DNA from: Vicia villosa
Lineage: Eukaryota > Streptophyta > Magnoliopsida > Fabales > Fabaceae
Direction of reading: 5' to 3'
NCBI RefSeq assembly: GCF_029867415.1
Contig: NW_026705448.1
Coordinates: 1-64,000, forward strand
DNA: 64,000 nt
The stretch's first letter is position 1. Every line of letters begins with the position of its first letter. Shown here piece after piece: positions 54,501 to 64,000 of this stretch. The position numbers and the translations under genes were made by a program. The notes under the pieces were generated by a model, which did not search any database, had not been told where the DNA came from, and saw nothing but the letters and a program-made list of their open reading frames with translations.

Positions 54501-56209
54501 GAATGAAAAGAAAATGCTGAGTCAACAATAAATGAAATAAAGTGAAACGAAAAGGGAGTAGTGATGTATTGGGCCACGAGATTTTGGGCCTTGTAACATG
54601 TTCAGAACCGTATCCCTCTGTTGCTGCCGCACCATGTGCCTGGACTGGGCCTCACACGAAACCCTGCTCCTCACACCCCTAATTGCAGGCCCATATTTGC
54701 CTCATAACCTAGTTTTAATTCATTATCTTTCTGCTGATACACCCATGCTGTCTAGACTTTAGAACAATTTTAATTTTGTTTTTTAACTTTTAATTCATAA
54801 ATCTTTTCCTCTCAAAAATGTATAAAAAATGACTTTAGGTATTTTAGAGTTTGTGATTAATTTTCATGATTTTTGTTAATTTTCCTTAATTGTTTTAATC
54901 CTTTTAATAAATCTTTTTATCACAATATGTTTGAATTGTTTTGTTTAATACTTCTTTGTAAATAAATCTCTAATAGACTTAGGAATTATTTTTTAGTCTC
55001 GATTCTTGTATAGAATTATGTGTGCTTGTGAGTATCATTTGTTTGCTATAGTTCTCAATTTTATTTGTCGCATATTGATTTTCCTTTACCTATTCCATGT
55101 ATAGTTTTTTGTTAATAAATCGTATAGTTTTTTTATTTTAAATCCCTTGTATAGACAACTTAGACTAGAATTTAGATATAGTTCCCTATTGCATTCTTTT
55201 CCTTTCCAACTTTTAAAATACTTAATAAATATCGATGAAGATCATACCGTTACTACACTTCATAGTAGGAAAGAAATGATTGGGGCGTAGGCCCCGATGT
55301 ATGTTCTTTCCTACTTAGCGGAAAAGAAATGATTGAGGTGTGAAGCCTCGATGTATTTCTTAATCGTTATTTAGAGAAACGATTGTGGCGTAGGCCTCGA
55401 TGTGCATTCTCTAAATATTCACAAAAAACTCTTTTTGTATCTCCTTTACTTAGCGGAGAAGAAATGATTGAGGTGTGAAACCTCGATGTATTTCTTAACC
55501 GCTACTTAGAGAAACGATTGTGGCGTAGGCCTCGATGTGCGTTCTTTAAATATGCAAAACAAAACTCTTTTTGGTATGATCTAAGTCACAAATAAATCCC
55601 CTTAAAAAACACCAACCAAAAACACTTAAAACACTAATAAATGGTCAGATTTAAAACAAAGTAAGGAAGTGATGCGAGACCTTGTAGTGGGTTCTCGTCA
55701 TCATGGAATTACCCTAAAATACACAAACCAATTTCTTTTTCTTTTGCCTCATTGGCACCTAAGGGCAATGTCATTTCCGTTCGTATGCATCGTAGGTCTT
55801 CCCTTATGCAAGAACGTGAACGTTGACTCTGCCCAATTAAAAAACACAAAAACAAACAGAAAATCGTGAGCCGAGCTACGGTAACTCTGATTCCTGAAAA
55901 GGATACGTAGGCAGCGGGGTAGGGCCCGGGCGAGTACAATTCTTCTTTTCCCTACATTCTGCATTCATTTCGCATTTAGACACAGACATAGTACACACCC
56001 TTTAGATAGAAGCAAACATAGGTGGATACCATCGAGTACGACGGGCGCGAGGGGTGCTAATACCTTCCCCTTGCGTAACCGACTCCCGCACCTAGATTCT
56101 CTGGTCGCAAGACCCTGTTCCTTCCTTTGTTAGGTTTTCTGATATTCCTTTCCCTTATGGGATAAATATATTGGTGGCGACTCTGTTCATTTTTCGCGAG
56201 CGTGCGACA
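51578..56209 (+). repeat. 3' LTR of Ogre
   Basis: 4,632 bp, TGTCATACCCC to GCGTGCGACA. About 17 substitutions from the 5' LTR were noted, for example C/A at 34867/52238, T/C at 38175/55546 and T/G near 38550/55921. There is no length difference. Confidence 0.96.
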
Positions 56210-56214
56210 TAATG
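56210..56214. repeat. Ogre target-site duplication TAATG, right copy
   Basis: Same five bases as 34202-34206. Confidence 0.95.
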
Positions 56215-56616
56215 CAATCCGATATGCCACCTCACCTACCCTCTCGGTAATCTGACACGGACCAATAAAACGCGGCGTCAACTTACGCGACTTCAAAGCT
56301 CTACCAACACCCTTTACTGGAGTAACTCTCAAAAACACATGATCATCCTTTTCAAACTCAAGTGCTTTTCTCCTCTTATCATGGTAACTCTTCTGACGAC
56401 TTTGAGAAATCTTCATCTTTTCTCTGATCAATTTAATCCTATCAGTAGTCTCTTGAACAATCTCATGTCCAACCACAACACTCTCTCCAGATTCATAACA
56501 ACATAATGAAGTCCTACATCTTCGACCATACAAAGCCTCAAATGGTGTCATTCCAATACTAGAATGGAAACTGTTATTATACGTGAACTCAATAAACGGC
56601 AAATAATTATCCCAAC
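56210..56616 (-). pseudogene. Tekay integrase C-terminal region (part 2 of 2), cut by a CACTA end
   Basis: The minus strand reads LPFIEFTYNNSFHSSIGMTP, FEALYGRRCRT and KSYHDKRRKALEFE, then ITERVGEVAYRIAL up to the Ogre junction at 56209. These are standard Ty3/gypsy chromovirus integrase C-terminal motifs. It continues at 34206. On its N-terminal side the coding breaks at a TGG codon at about 56612-56616, exactly where a CACTA-type terminus begins. The first five bases (56210-56214) are the Ogre duplication TAATG. Confidence 0.88.
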
Positions 56617-57027
56617 ACTATAATATTTGTTTTCTCTGGCAACACTTGAAAAACATTGTCAAAAATCTGGAAATCGTTGCCTAAAAGAATAGGGGACGTT
56701 TTTTGGGCGTCTCCTATGCGAGCGTTGCCTATAATCTAAGAGGACGTTTTTTCGTGTTCTTTGGGCACGCTTTCTAAAAACGTCGCCTTAACGAAAGGAA
56801 TAGGGGACGATTATTTGTGGCTTCTGAGGCGACATTTTTTAAGCGTTGCCATATGCGGCTATAGTTAATAAGCGTTGCCTTAGATCTGAATCAAGAGTGT
56901 CATTTTTAAAGTGTAGCCATAGCTTATAGGCTGCCCTTTTACAGTGTCCCCATAAAATATACAATTTTGTAATTATTTTCTAAATAATGTAGTTGATGAT
57001 GACTGGCCTAAAAAAATGTTGATTATA
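56616..57027. mobile_element. CACTA-type transposon terminus or remnant
   Basis: It begins CACTATAATATTTG immediately after an integrase codon and CAA, a possible 3-bp duplication. Inside, AGCGTTGCC and GGGGACG words recur in the manner of CACTA subterminal repeats (GGCAACAC, GCGTTGCCTA, GCGTTGCCAT). The opposite terminus and a transposase are not visible. Confidence 0.6.
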
Positions 57028-57322
57028 CACTACTACGTAAAAGGGCTTTAAAAGCGCTTTTTGGGCTATTACAGCGCTTTAAAGCGCTGCCAAAGCCAGT
57101 GCTGCCGTAGGTAACGACAACGCTTTTGAAACTCCAAAAGCGCTCTCGTAGCCCCCCTATAAGAGCGCTTTTTCCAGAAAAGCGCTCTCGTATCCCCCCT
57201 ATAGCAGCGCTTTTTCTAGAAAAGCGCTCTGGTAGCCCCCCCTATAAGTGCGCTTTTTTCAGAAAAGCGCTCTAGTAGCCCCCCCTATAAGAGCGTTTTT
57301 TCCAGAAAAGCACTCTGGTAGC
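57028..57322. mobile_element. Second CACTA-type terminus with subterminal repeats
   Basis: It begins CACTACTACGTAAAAGGGC. Four to five units of about 48 bp at 57125-57320 each contain an AGCGCTTTTT/AAAAGCGCT inverted repeat and a TAGCCCCCCTATA segment. These look like transposase-binding subterminal repeats. It is cut off by the copia LTR at 57323. Confidence 0.65.
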
Positions 57323-58817
57323 TGTTAGACGCTGGCCTGAGGATCTAGAGGGGGGGTGAATAGATCTCACAGAGTTTTTCGGAATTATTTCGAACTAAAG
57401 CGAAAGTGGTTCTGAATCGACTTGCGTCTATTCCGGACCGTTATTGCAAGGGTCGTATATGTGACAAAACCACAAGATAATTGAGATTAACGATGAAGTG
57501 ATATGTTATCGAATCAATACGTTTCACAGCTGAAAATCAATTAACTTCTAAATTGACAAACTTTGGTTTGCAATGCAGTAATAATGGAATAAGCAAAAAG
57601 ACAAACACTTGGTGATAATGTTCAAATTGATGATGATTCAAGATGTGGTGAATTGTGATGTTTATGCAGAACCTTAATTCACAATTTTAACACTTGAATC
57701 GTTAATCAATTTTGCAATTATGACCAAATATGAACAGAACGTAAATGAAAAGATAAAAGCGACAAGAACACGATATTTGTTCAGGCAGTTCGTCGATCGT
57801 CCTCGCTACGACTACGTCTGCCCCCAATTCCAAATTGAAATGGGGAAATCTTCCATTAATGTTGAAAGCAGTTTATACAAAGAAGAAAGCAAAGCGATAA
57901 ACAATAAACCGAATTTGTCGATCCTTTGAATCTTCTTCCCCCTTAATCTTGAACCAGATCAAGGTGATCCAAGAGCTTCACTTGATCCCTTTTCTGCAGT
58001 GTCTTGAATTGCCTTAAACCCTTGTTCTTCAATCTTCACACTCAGATGGATCCTCGATGAAACCTCTTGATAAAAACCCCCAAGAAACACCTATCTTGGA
58101 GGATAAAACCCTCGGATTTTATTCACCAAAAACCCCACAAATCTTCACCCACTAGGAATCTTCAATTCCGTTCCATGGACGTTATCGAACTCGATCACTA
58201 ACCCTTAACGCAAGAATGATTATGTGTAATTTTGTTGGAGATGACGAAGAACGAAGATGAGAAGCCTTTGTGTATCTTTCAGTCGTTGGTTTTGTCATGC
58301 AATAATTGAACCTTGGATAATATATGTGAGTTGCTGGTATGTTGGAGCAGAGTGAACACATGATTTGGGAGGTTTTTAGCAGATAGGTCGACCTACCTTG
58401 GTGCTTAGGTCGACCTAACAGAGGTAAGAATGAGTCAGAATGAATTTGTTGCCAGTTGAGTCGACCTATTGCTAGGTTAGGTCGACCTAGAATCAGTTAA
58501 TTCAGCTTTTTGAAGAATTCTTTAGATTAGGTCGACCTGTGGATGTGAGTGGGTCGACCTAACAGTGATATGACAAAAACTCTTCAGTTTAGGTCGACCT
58601 GGGAGTGTGGTTAGGTCGACCTACTTGTGGTATTTCTGAAACCTTCTTGTTTTCTTAGTTTTGAGTCGACCTAGAGATATTGCAGGTCGATCTGATTTGT
58701 CTTGAATAGCCAACCTAGCATTTCCTTGAGTTCTTTTGCTTAAGCCTTGTTGTTTGTTTGCTTGTGGAGTTTGCCATGGATCAAAAACTTCTTTGTGAAT
58801 GTGACCTTGTATTTACA
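57323..58817 (-). repeat. 3' LTR of minus-strand SIRE/Maximus element
   Basis: 1,495 bp. The plus strand reads TGTTAGACGCTGG at the left and CCTTGTATTTACA at the right, next to the PPT. Ten GTCGACC-type palindromic words are clustered at 58386-58700. An open frame at 57720-57929 has no domain. Confidence 0.85.
58386..58700. repeat. Paired TAGGTCGACCTA palindromes in the LTR
   Basis: About ten copies of GGTCGACC or close variants occur in five pairs, with 10-20 bases inside a pair and about 45 between pairs. Most extend to TAGGTCGACCTA, which is its own complement. Confidence 0.85.
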
Positions 58818-58830
58818 TTCTCCCCCTTTT
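58818..58830 (-). promoter_or_regulatory. Polypurine tract of minus-strand SIRE/Maximus element
   Basis: The minus strand reads CATCAAAAAGGGGGAGAA directly before the LTR start TGTAAATACAAGG. The context matches the PPT of the plus-strand copia element at 17226. Confidence 0.88.
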
Positions 58831-58879
58831 TGATGATGGCAAACACTCAATGACATCTCATGATGGCAAACAATCAGTG

Positions 58880-59000
58880 ACATCTCTAGCAGAACAAGTA
58901 GTGATTGCTCCCCCATACTCTCAGCATCCATAACTAAGCTCCCCCGTACTCTCAGCATCTATTCCCCGTACTCTCAGCATCTATCTCCCCCTTTGACAAC
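58880..59000 (-). repeat. Short repeats with extra purine tracts near the PPT
   Basis: On the minus strand, three units share GATGCTGAGAGTACGGGG. Each carries a GGGGGAG-like purine tract, comparable to the multiple CAGGGGGAGA tracts of the other copia element. Confidence 0.75.
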
Positions 59001-59261
59001 ATCAAAAAAAATGCACGAGTAATAGAAACAAGAGACAGTATAAAATAGATAAGGCAGGAACGTAGCACACATAATCGTTAACAGAAGCAAGTAGAGGTGA
59101 CATAATATCCAAAAAAAACTTTTAATGTTACAACCAAGCACACATAATATTCAGACAAATTTAAAAGAAAACTAAACTAAGTACTTAGAAATCCTTAGTA
59201 AATATTCATGACAATGATGGTATGAGATGTAATGATATGATGGAATGAAAAGATATGCATC

Positions 59262-60683
59262 CTAACGCCTTCCCCGTCTTCCTCTTCCTCTTTGAAATGT
59301 TTGAGGACGGTCTTCTTCAACTTGTTCCAACAGATCAAGCACGGAGTGGTTTAGAGTATTGAAGCTTTGACTTATGTTGGCATGACGATGCAATGCCGTT
59401 TCCTCAAACTGATTCTGTCTTAGAGTCAAGTTGGAGGCAAAAGTCTCAAAATCGCTTTTGTGGTCTTGAACCAGGCTGTATAGTGATTGATATTGACATT
59501 GTTGTTCGTCATATCGATCTTGTTGGAGCTGTTGCATTTGTTGGAATTAGAGCTGTTGTGTGTCGAGGTGTTGTTGTTGTAGGAGTTGCATATTCTCTAA
59601 CATGGAAATGATGTTGGTTTGATCCGGCGGGGGCGGGGCCGTGTATCCCCAAGGGATATCCTCTTGTTGTGAAGGAACATATCTCCAATTTGCATCCGTA
59701 TCGTGTGCAACATCTTCCATGTGGTGATCATCATCATTTGCATTGTCTTGATCAAGTCCTTCTTCTTCATTTCCTGCATTGTTTCCAAACTTCGTGGGAT
59801 CATCATAATTGTAAATAACCTTCCCTGTTCCTTTTTGAATGAGATAGTAGGTTTTCCTAACTGGATTCCAATGGTATCCCATAAGAGTCAAGGTGGTTTG
59901 TGAGAATTCTTGATATTGGTGTATGCTGATGTAGTGTAAGTGATCAAGCCGCATGCCGAAGTGATTGACAATTGTTTGAATGATTGACCCATAACACAGA
60001 GCTGTAGTTTTCTATTGGACCTCATGAAACTTAGCAGCTAGGAAGTAAGGCCAATGTATACGCGTTCTGTTTTGCAGCAGATACATGAGCACAACTTCAT
60101 TCCTTTCAATTCTTGAGTACCCTCCTGCTCTTGGTCGAATGATTCTTGAGATGACCCAATTTAGGAGCCTAGGATCTCGCTTCAGGTGACCGGCTGTTAT
60201 TGTTTCATTAGGTCTGTCAAATACGGAAGGGTCTTTGAGGATAGACTTCATGTAGGCCACATGGTCATAGTTTCCCGGTACATCCCCGTCTTCCATACAG
60301 AATTCATCACCTACAATTTTGAGACCAAAGATACTAATCCAAGCCCGTTTGTCAACAACATGCGACCTAGAGCCCATTTTGAATCGGAAATTAAAACCAT
60401 CCCCTTTTGTAAATCCTGCATAGAAAGCCCTGACGGTATTTTCACAGTACGGAGTATCACATTGCACTAAGGGATGAATATTTTGATGTTCAATCAAAGC
60501 AGCGACATCGGGGATATGCATGTTTTCGACAAGATTTGGATCATAGGTATATTGCTTAACAATTTTTCTTTTCATCTGCCATTTCTCAAAATTTTCCCTA
60601 AAATCAGGATGAATAAGAGCACTTACCGGTTGAGATGATGAACCAGAGGCAATTTCCTTTCCCTTTCTTGATTTTGGAGGCAT
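59262..60683 (-). pseudogene. Extra ORF of SIRE/Maximus element with two in-frame stops
   Basis: Starts MPPKSRKGKEIASGSSSQ at 60683 and reads in one frame to 59262, about 473 codons, broken by TAG at about 60012 (KFHEVQ-stop) and TAA at about 59547 (QQL-stop-FQQ). The N-terminal part is a globular domain (VRAFYAGFTKGDGFNFRFK, DPRLLNWVISRIIRPRAGG) of the plant transposon protein type. The second part is Asp/Glu-rich with Pro residues. The last part is Gln-rich with a likely coiled coil and ends in Arg/Gly (RGRGRRGRR). It occupies the same place as the ORF at 13269-16030, but the sequences differ widely. No membrane segment is seen. Confidence 0.78.
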
Positions 60684-60825
60684 GGTTGTTGATGATTTGT
60701 GTGAGAGGGATGATTTTTGACACTCTTTGAACTTGAGGAATTAGGGTTGGCCGTACACAATGATATGAGAATGAGTGGGAATGAAAAGAGGAAAGATTAT
60801 GAATGATGGGGATGGGTCGGGTCGA

Positions 60826-61025
60826 CCAACAGACCCAAATTTGGGAATTTTTGAAGCAGTAGGTCGACCTAAATGAAGGCTGGGTCGACCTAACAGAGAA
60901 GCCTTTAAAAAATTGCAGATTAGGTCGACCTAAAAAGAGGGTAGGTCGACGTAACTGGGCATTTTTGGTTTCTGCTGAAAGTTTTCTTCTGTAGGTCGAC
61001 TCAGATGCAGGTTAGGTCGACCTAA
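60826..61025. repeat. Paired GGTCGACC palindromes upstream of the extra ORF
   Basis: Seven copies of GTCGACC-type words at 60826-61025, six of them in three pairs, are the same word class as the LTR cluster at 58386-58700. Confidence 0.85.
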
Positions 61026-61369
61026 GTTGCTTCAAATGTTTGAAATCCCTTAGGGATGTTACTATATGATGCATTTATGCTTAGTTACTTGCTTGTATGC
61101 CCAAAACATGATATGTTATGAATGGAGATGATAGACACATATATGTAATTGAGATATATAGATAAACATATATGAAGTCACTATAAGCATGTTAATTGAT
61201 AGCATATTATAGTATCAATAAAATTTTTGGAAGTGAACAATAAACATGTTACCGCTTTCTCAATATGTAGGTGTATTGTCATCATTGTGTATAATCCTCT
61301 TGTCAGTGTGCCATACTCCTAGATTTGATGATGAATTGTCTTGATAGAATGTTTCACAACTTGATTGCT
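61026..61369 (-). other. Unassigned internal DNA
   Basis: AT-rich and without a supported gene. It lies between the partial RT segment and the palindrome cluster. Confidence 0.5.
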
Positions 61370-61768
61370 TGAATTTGCGAAAAACTCATCTAGTATCGAT
61401 TACTTGATGTTCTCCCGGATGCGGGACAGGGTCCCAAACATTATTCTGCTTAGAATAGGTTTAAATTTCCTTGCAATGCAACTTGCCAATTGCACATCAA
61501 GTAATGTGTCCTTTGTGTTTTTCGGGTTAACTTGTATTTGTGATGTATCTTATACATTAGTGGTGGCCTGGTCACCTACATTTCCTTTGCCAAGAATAGT
61601 TCTCCATAGATGACATACCAAAAAGTGATATGTCTCCCTTTATGTGTCTTGAGCATCAGCTATCAAGGAACCACCACCTTTCGGCGATGTCAAGACACTT
61701 TTCCTGCAAAATTAATTTAGAATAGAAGGTCTCCAATCTTCCATGGGTCCTAGGTGGTGAGTACAGAA
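61370..61768 (-). pseudogene. Second, condensed gag-protease-RT segment fused to RNase H
   Basis: On the minus strand it begins HLGPMEDWRPSILN, close to YQGPNENWGPPSLN at 63507-63560. A degraded protease follows (61620-61735 resembles 63430-63510), then a decayed RT N-terminus (NNVWDPVPHPGEHQV, 61390-61450, compare [15 protein letters not shown]). Stops and frameshifts are frequent. The first 17 residues are fused in frame to RNase H at 61769. Confidence 0.75.
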
Positions 61769-62431
61769 GTTGTTGCACATGATAGGTATACGATCAAGCT
61801 TAATACCAAAGTCAAGAAGTTGTTGCTTGAGCCATAATATTTGTGCACAGCAGCTTCCAGCAGCTACATATTCTGCCTCAGCAGTAGATAATGCAACCGA
61901 TACTTGTTTCTTGCTATGCCAACTTATCAATGAATTTGAGAATAGATGACATGTTCCACTGGTGCTTTTTTTATCGGATTTGCAGCCAGCAAAATCTGAA
62001 TCGGAGAATCCTACCAAATGGCACTCATTTCCCTTTGGATACCATAGGCCATATGTAGTAGTTCCACGTAAGTATCGCAGAATTCTTTTGACAGCTTTTA
62101 AGTGAGATTCTTTTGGACAAGATTGATATCTTGCACACATACACACACTAAACATAATGTCTGGTCTTGAGGCAGTAAGATACAATAGTGAACCTATCAT
62201 ACCTCGGTACAATTTCACGTCAACCTCTTTACCTTTCTCATCTTTGTCTAGATTAGTATTTGTTGCCATAGGTGTGTCAATTTCCTTCTCTTCACTCATT
62301 CCAAATCTTTTGAGCAGCTCCGTACAGTATTTAGTTTGATTCACAAACGTTCCATGACTGAGTTGCTTGATTTGTAGGCCAAGGAAGAAGTTTAGCTCAC
62401 CCATGAGACTCATCTCAAATTCACTCTGCAT
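61769..62431 (-). pseudogene. copia RNase H and late RT, truncated
   Basis: The minus strand reads FFLGLQIKQ, ASRPDIMFSV, FSDSDFAGCKSDKKSTSG and STAEAEYVAA, the usual copia RT-to-RNase H series. It stops at IPIMCNN, before the final RNase H motif, and runs straight into a gag-like peptide. The frame is the same as the RT part at 62468-63184. Confidence 0.88.
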
Positions 62432-62467
62432 AAGCTTAGAAAAATCTTTGACAAGTTTTGCATTAGT

Positions 62468-63184
62468 CTACCAAAATATAATATCATCTACATAAACTTG
62501 GACTAAGAGAACATCTTTATCTTTTCTTTTAATAAAGAGAGTAGTGTCAACTTTACCCCTATAGTACCCTTGACTAACAAGAAATTTGCTCAAACGTTCG
62601 TACCAAGCCCGAGGGGCTTGTTTAAGACCGTATAGAGCACGTTCCAGCTTATAAACATGAGTTGGGTACATGTAATTCTCAAAGCCGGGTGGCTGAGCAA
62701 CATAGACTTCTTCATTTATATAGCCATTTAGAAAAGCACTTTTAACATCCATTTGGAATAGTTTGAAGTCTTTAGAACACGCATAAGCAAGTAAGAGACG
62801 AATAGCTTCGAGACGTGCTACAGGAGCGTATGTCTCTTCATAATCAATACCTTCCTCTTGATTATAACCTTGGGCAACTAATCTAGCTTTGTTTCTAGTA
62901 ATAACGCCGTTTTCATCAAGTTTGTTACGAAAAACCCATCTAGTGCCCATTACATGATGATCTCCCGAATGAGGGACTAAGTCCCAAACATCATTCCGTT
63001 TAAATTGGTTTAATTCTTCTTGCATGGCCATTAGCCAATGCTCATCAAGTAATGCATCCTTAGCGTTTTTCGGCTCAACTTGTGAAACAAAAGCAAAATG
63101 ATGACAGAAGTTACTTATCTTTGAGCGTGTTGTAACGCCCCTTGAGATGTCTCCTATTATATTGTCAATTGGATGGTCTTTCAC
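62468..63184 (-). pseudogene. copia reverse transcriptase, broken just after YVDD
   Basis: Minus strand: [57 protein letters not shown] and [10 protein letters not shown] are the canonical copia RT motifs. The active-site YVDD is intact. Directly after it, one added and one lost T change two residues and create a TAG (FW-stop-TNAKL), after which the original frame resumes at 62467. Confidence 0.9.
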
Positions 63185-63531
63185 ATTTGTCCAGGCCTTA
63201 GGAAGTTCTTCATTGTTTGAGATGCTTTCTTTTTCATTTTCATCATGAGACTCATCTTTCTCTCTCTCAGCATCTTTCTTTACAATACTTTCATTCTCGT
63301 CTTCCTTATCCTTGACAATGTCTTCAGTGGATGGACACTTCCTTTGCCAAGTATGGCTCCCCGATTGTTATCTCCATAGGTGACATACCCCTTTTTCTTT
63401 GCTTGAAACTCAACGAAAAGAGATAGGTCTCCCGTCATGTGTCTTGAACATCCGCTATCAAGGAACCACAACCTTTCGGCAATGTCAAGACACTTTTCCT
63501 GCAAGATTAATTTAGAGAGGGAGGTCCCCAA
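63185..63531 (-). pseudogene. copia protease joined to RT linker, integrase deleted
   Basis: Minus strand: LWFLDSGCSRHMTGDLSLF is the protease active site, then [11 protein letters not shown]. After GKGSV the sequence moves, in another frame, into an acidic Lys/Glu/Asp-rich linker ([15 protein letters not shown]) that leads to RT. No zinc domain or D,D,E integrase motifs are present, so pre-integrase and integrase are deleted. Confidence 0.85.
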
Positions 63532-63995
63532 TTTTCATTGGGTCCTTGGTAGTGAGTACACATTTTGTTGCACTTAGGCAACCATTGAAATACTCCTTTA
63601 GGAACTAAAATTCTCCTAAATTTGCATTTTTCAATGGTATGTCCCTTTTTGCAACAATAATGACAAGTAATATGATGAGAATATGCTGTTTTGCTAGTTG
63701 ATACTTTTGGTACAAAAGTGTATTTACTATATAAAGGAGTATACGATCTTTTGAACTTATTTGGATCAACCGCAAAAGTCACTTTTGGTTGTAGAGCCTT
63801 GTCTAACTTGGCTTTTAGATCTCTTACTTCTTTTTGCCAAATGTGACATGTCTCACAACCAAACCATGATGTAGGATCTATTTCAACTTTATCCTTTTGA
63901 ATGTCTAGCATAGATTGTTTTAAAGCTTCCATATCCTTTTCGGTTTTCTCAACTTTTGATTCAAGATATGAAAAGATTTTCTTATTTGAGGCCAA
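63507..63995 (-). CDS. copia gag C-terminal part with zinc knuckle (5' cut by window)
   Basis: The minus strand starts in a Lys-rich possible coiled coil (KIFSYLESKVEKTEKDMEAL). The zinc knuckle CHYCCKKGHTIEKC has the spacing C-X2-C-X4-H-X4-C. The frame stops at 63507 and overlaps the protease frame, which is displaced by one base. A CXXC-like GCETCHIW near 63850 also occurs. The N-terminal gag lies right of the window. Confidence 0.82.
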   Translation of the reverse strand: MASNKKIFSYLESKVEKTEKDMEALKQSMLDIQKDKVEIDPTSWFGCETCHIWQKEVRDLKAKLDKALQPKVTFAVDPNKFKRSYTPLYSKYTFVPKVSTSKTAYSHHITCHYCCKKGHTIEKCKFRRILVPKGVFQWLPKCNKMCTHYQGPNENWGPPSLN

Positions 63996-64000
63996 AAGTT

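Larger units (their letters stand above)
34207..56209 (+). mobile_element. Ogre: Complete Ogre retrotransposon, 22,003 bp
   Basis: The element has two 4,632-bp LTRs, TAATG duplications, a TGGCGACTCTGCTGGGG primer-binding site, ORF1 before gag, gag, protease, an intron-like gap, RT-RNase H-integrase, hairpins, a 45-bp tandem array and a PPT. Size, the extra ORF upstream of gag and the gap between protease and RT are known Ogre hallmarks. LTR comparison by eye shows about 17 substitutions and no indels, so insertion is recent. It interrupts a minus-strand Tekay integrase. Gag carries two in-frame stops. Confidence 0.96.
57323..64000 (-). mobile_element. SIRE/Maximus-type Ty1/copia element, minus strand, 3' part, lacks integrase
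   Basis: On the minus strand from 64000 leftwards the order is gag zinc knuckle, protease, RT, RNase H, a second partial gag-protease-RT segment, non-coding DNA, an extra ORF, a PPT and an LTR. No integrase core motif is found between protease and RT. The 5' LTR lies right of the window. Confidence 0.85.

Noticed and set aside
59262..60683. Envelope gene for the copia extra ORF
   Set aside because: No signal peptide, membrane helix or furin-like site is seen.

Overview
The window looks like repeat-dense nuclear DNA from a plant, most likely a legume of tribe Fabeae (pea, vetch, faba bean, lentil or grass pea). The evidence is one essentially complete Ogre-type Ty3/gypsy element of 22,003 bp, the 3' end of a second Ogre/Tat element, two large SIRE/Maximus-type Ty1/copia elements, Tekay-type and Athila-type remnants, CACTA ends and several MITEs. 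The species call is inference from element types. I found no convincing cellular protein gene, tRNA or rRNA. Every long ORF I can interpret belongs to a transposable element.

Layout from left to right. 1-~7014: 3' part of an Ogre/Tat element (integrase, hairpin array, microsatellite, 48-bp tandem array, polypurine tract, 3' LTR). 7015-18600: a minus-strand Tekay-type gag-protease remnant, split by a 10.5-kb SIRE/Maximus copia element (7936-18453) with a perfect 5-bp target duplication, a malformed 5' end and no reverse transcriptase or RNase H. 18600-20240: unassigned DNA and an inverted Tat LTR end. 20430-29200: two diverged copies of an AT-rich 2.6-2.8-kb segment. The second copy holds a solo LTR and a Stowaway MITE whose empty sites survive in the first copy. 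Between the copies lie an Athila deletion derivative, a 182-bp solo LTR and a hairpin MITE. 29200-30850: a 112-bp minisatellite, a TTG-rich tract and a Mutator-type MITE with 9-bp target duplications. 30856-34206 plus 56210-56616: a minus-strand Tekay element (LTR, PPT, integrase C-terminus) split by the Ogre element at 34207-56209. 56616-57322: two CACTA-type termini. 57323-64000: 3' part of a minus-strand SIRE/Maximus element (LTR, PPT, extra ORF, RNase H, RT, protease, gag zinc knuckle) without integrase and with an internal chimeric junction.

The complete Ogre element is the best preserved component. It has 4,632-bp LTRs with about 17 substitutions and no indels between them by eye, TAATG target duplications, a primer-binding site, ORF1, gag, protease, a candidate intron that keeps the protease frame open into RT-RNase H-integrase, a 3' hairpin array, a 45-bp tandem array and a polypurine tract. 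Its gag frame carries two stop codons, so despite its youth it may be conditionally or fully non-autonomous.

The most interesting unexplained signals are two sets of tandem nucleic-acid hairpins in the Ogre elements. One lies just after the integrase stop and is built around GAAA loops with changing but still complementary stems. The other is inside the LTR, with nested stems that change but stay paired. Also notable are paired palindromic words (GGTCGACC type and TAATCGATTA type) arranged alike in unrelated LTR families.
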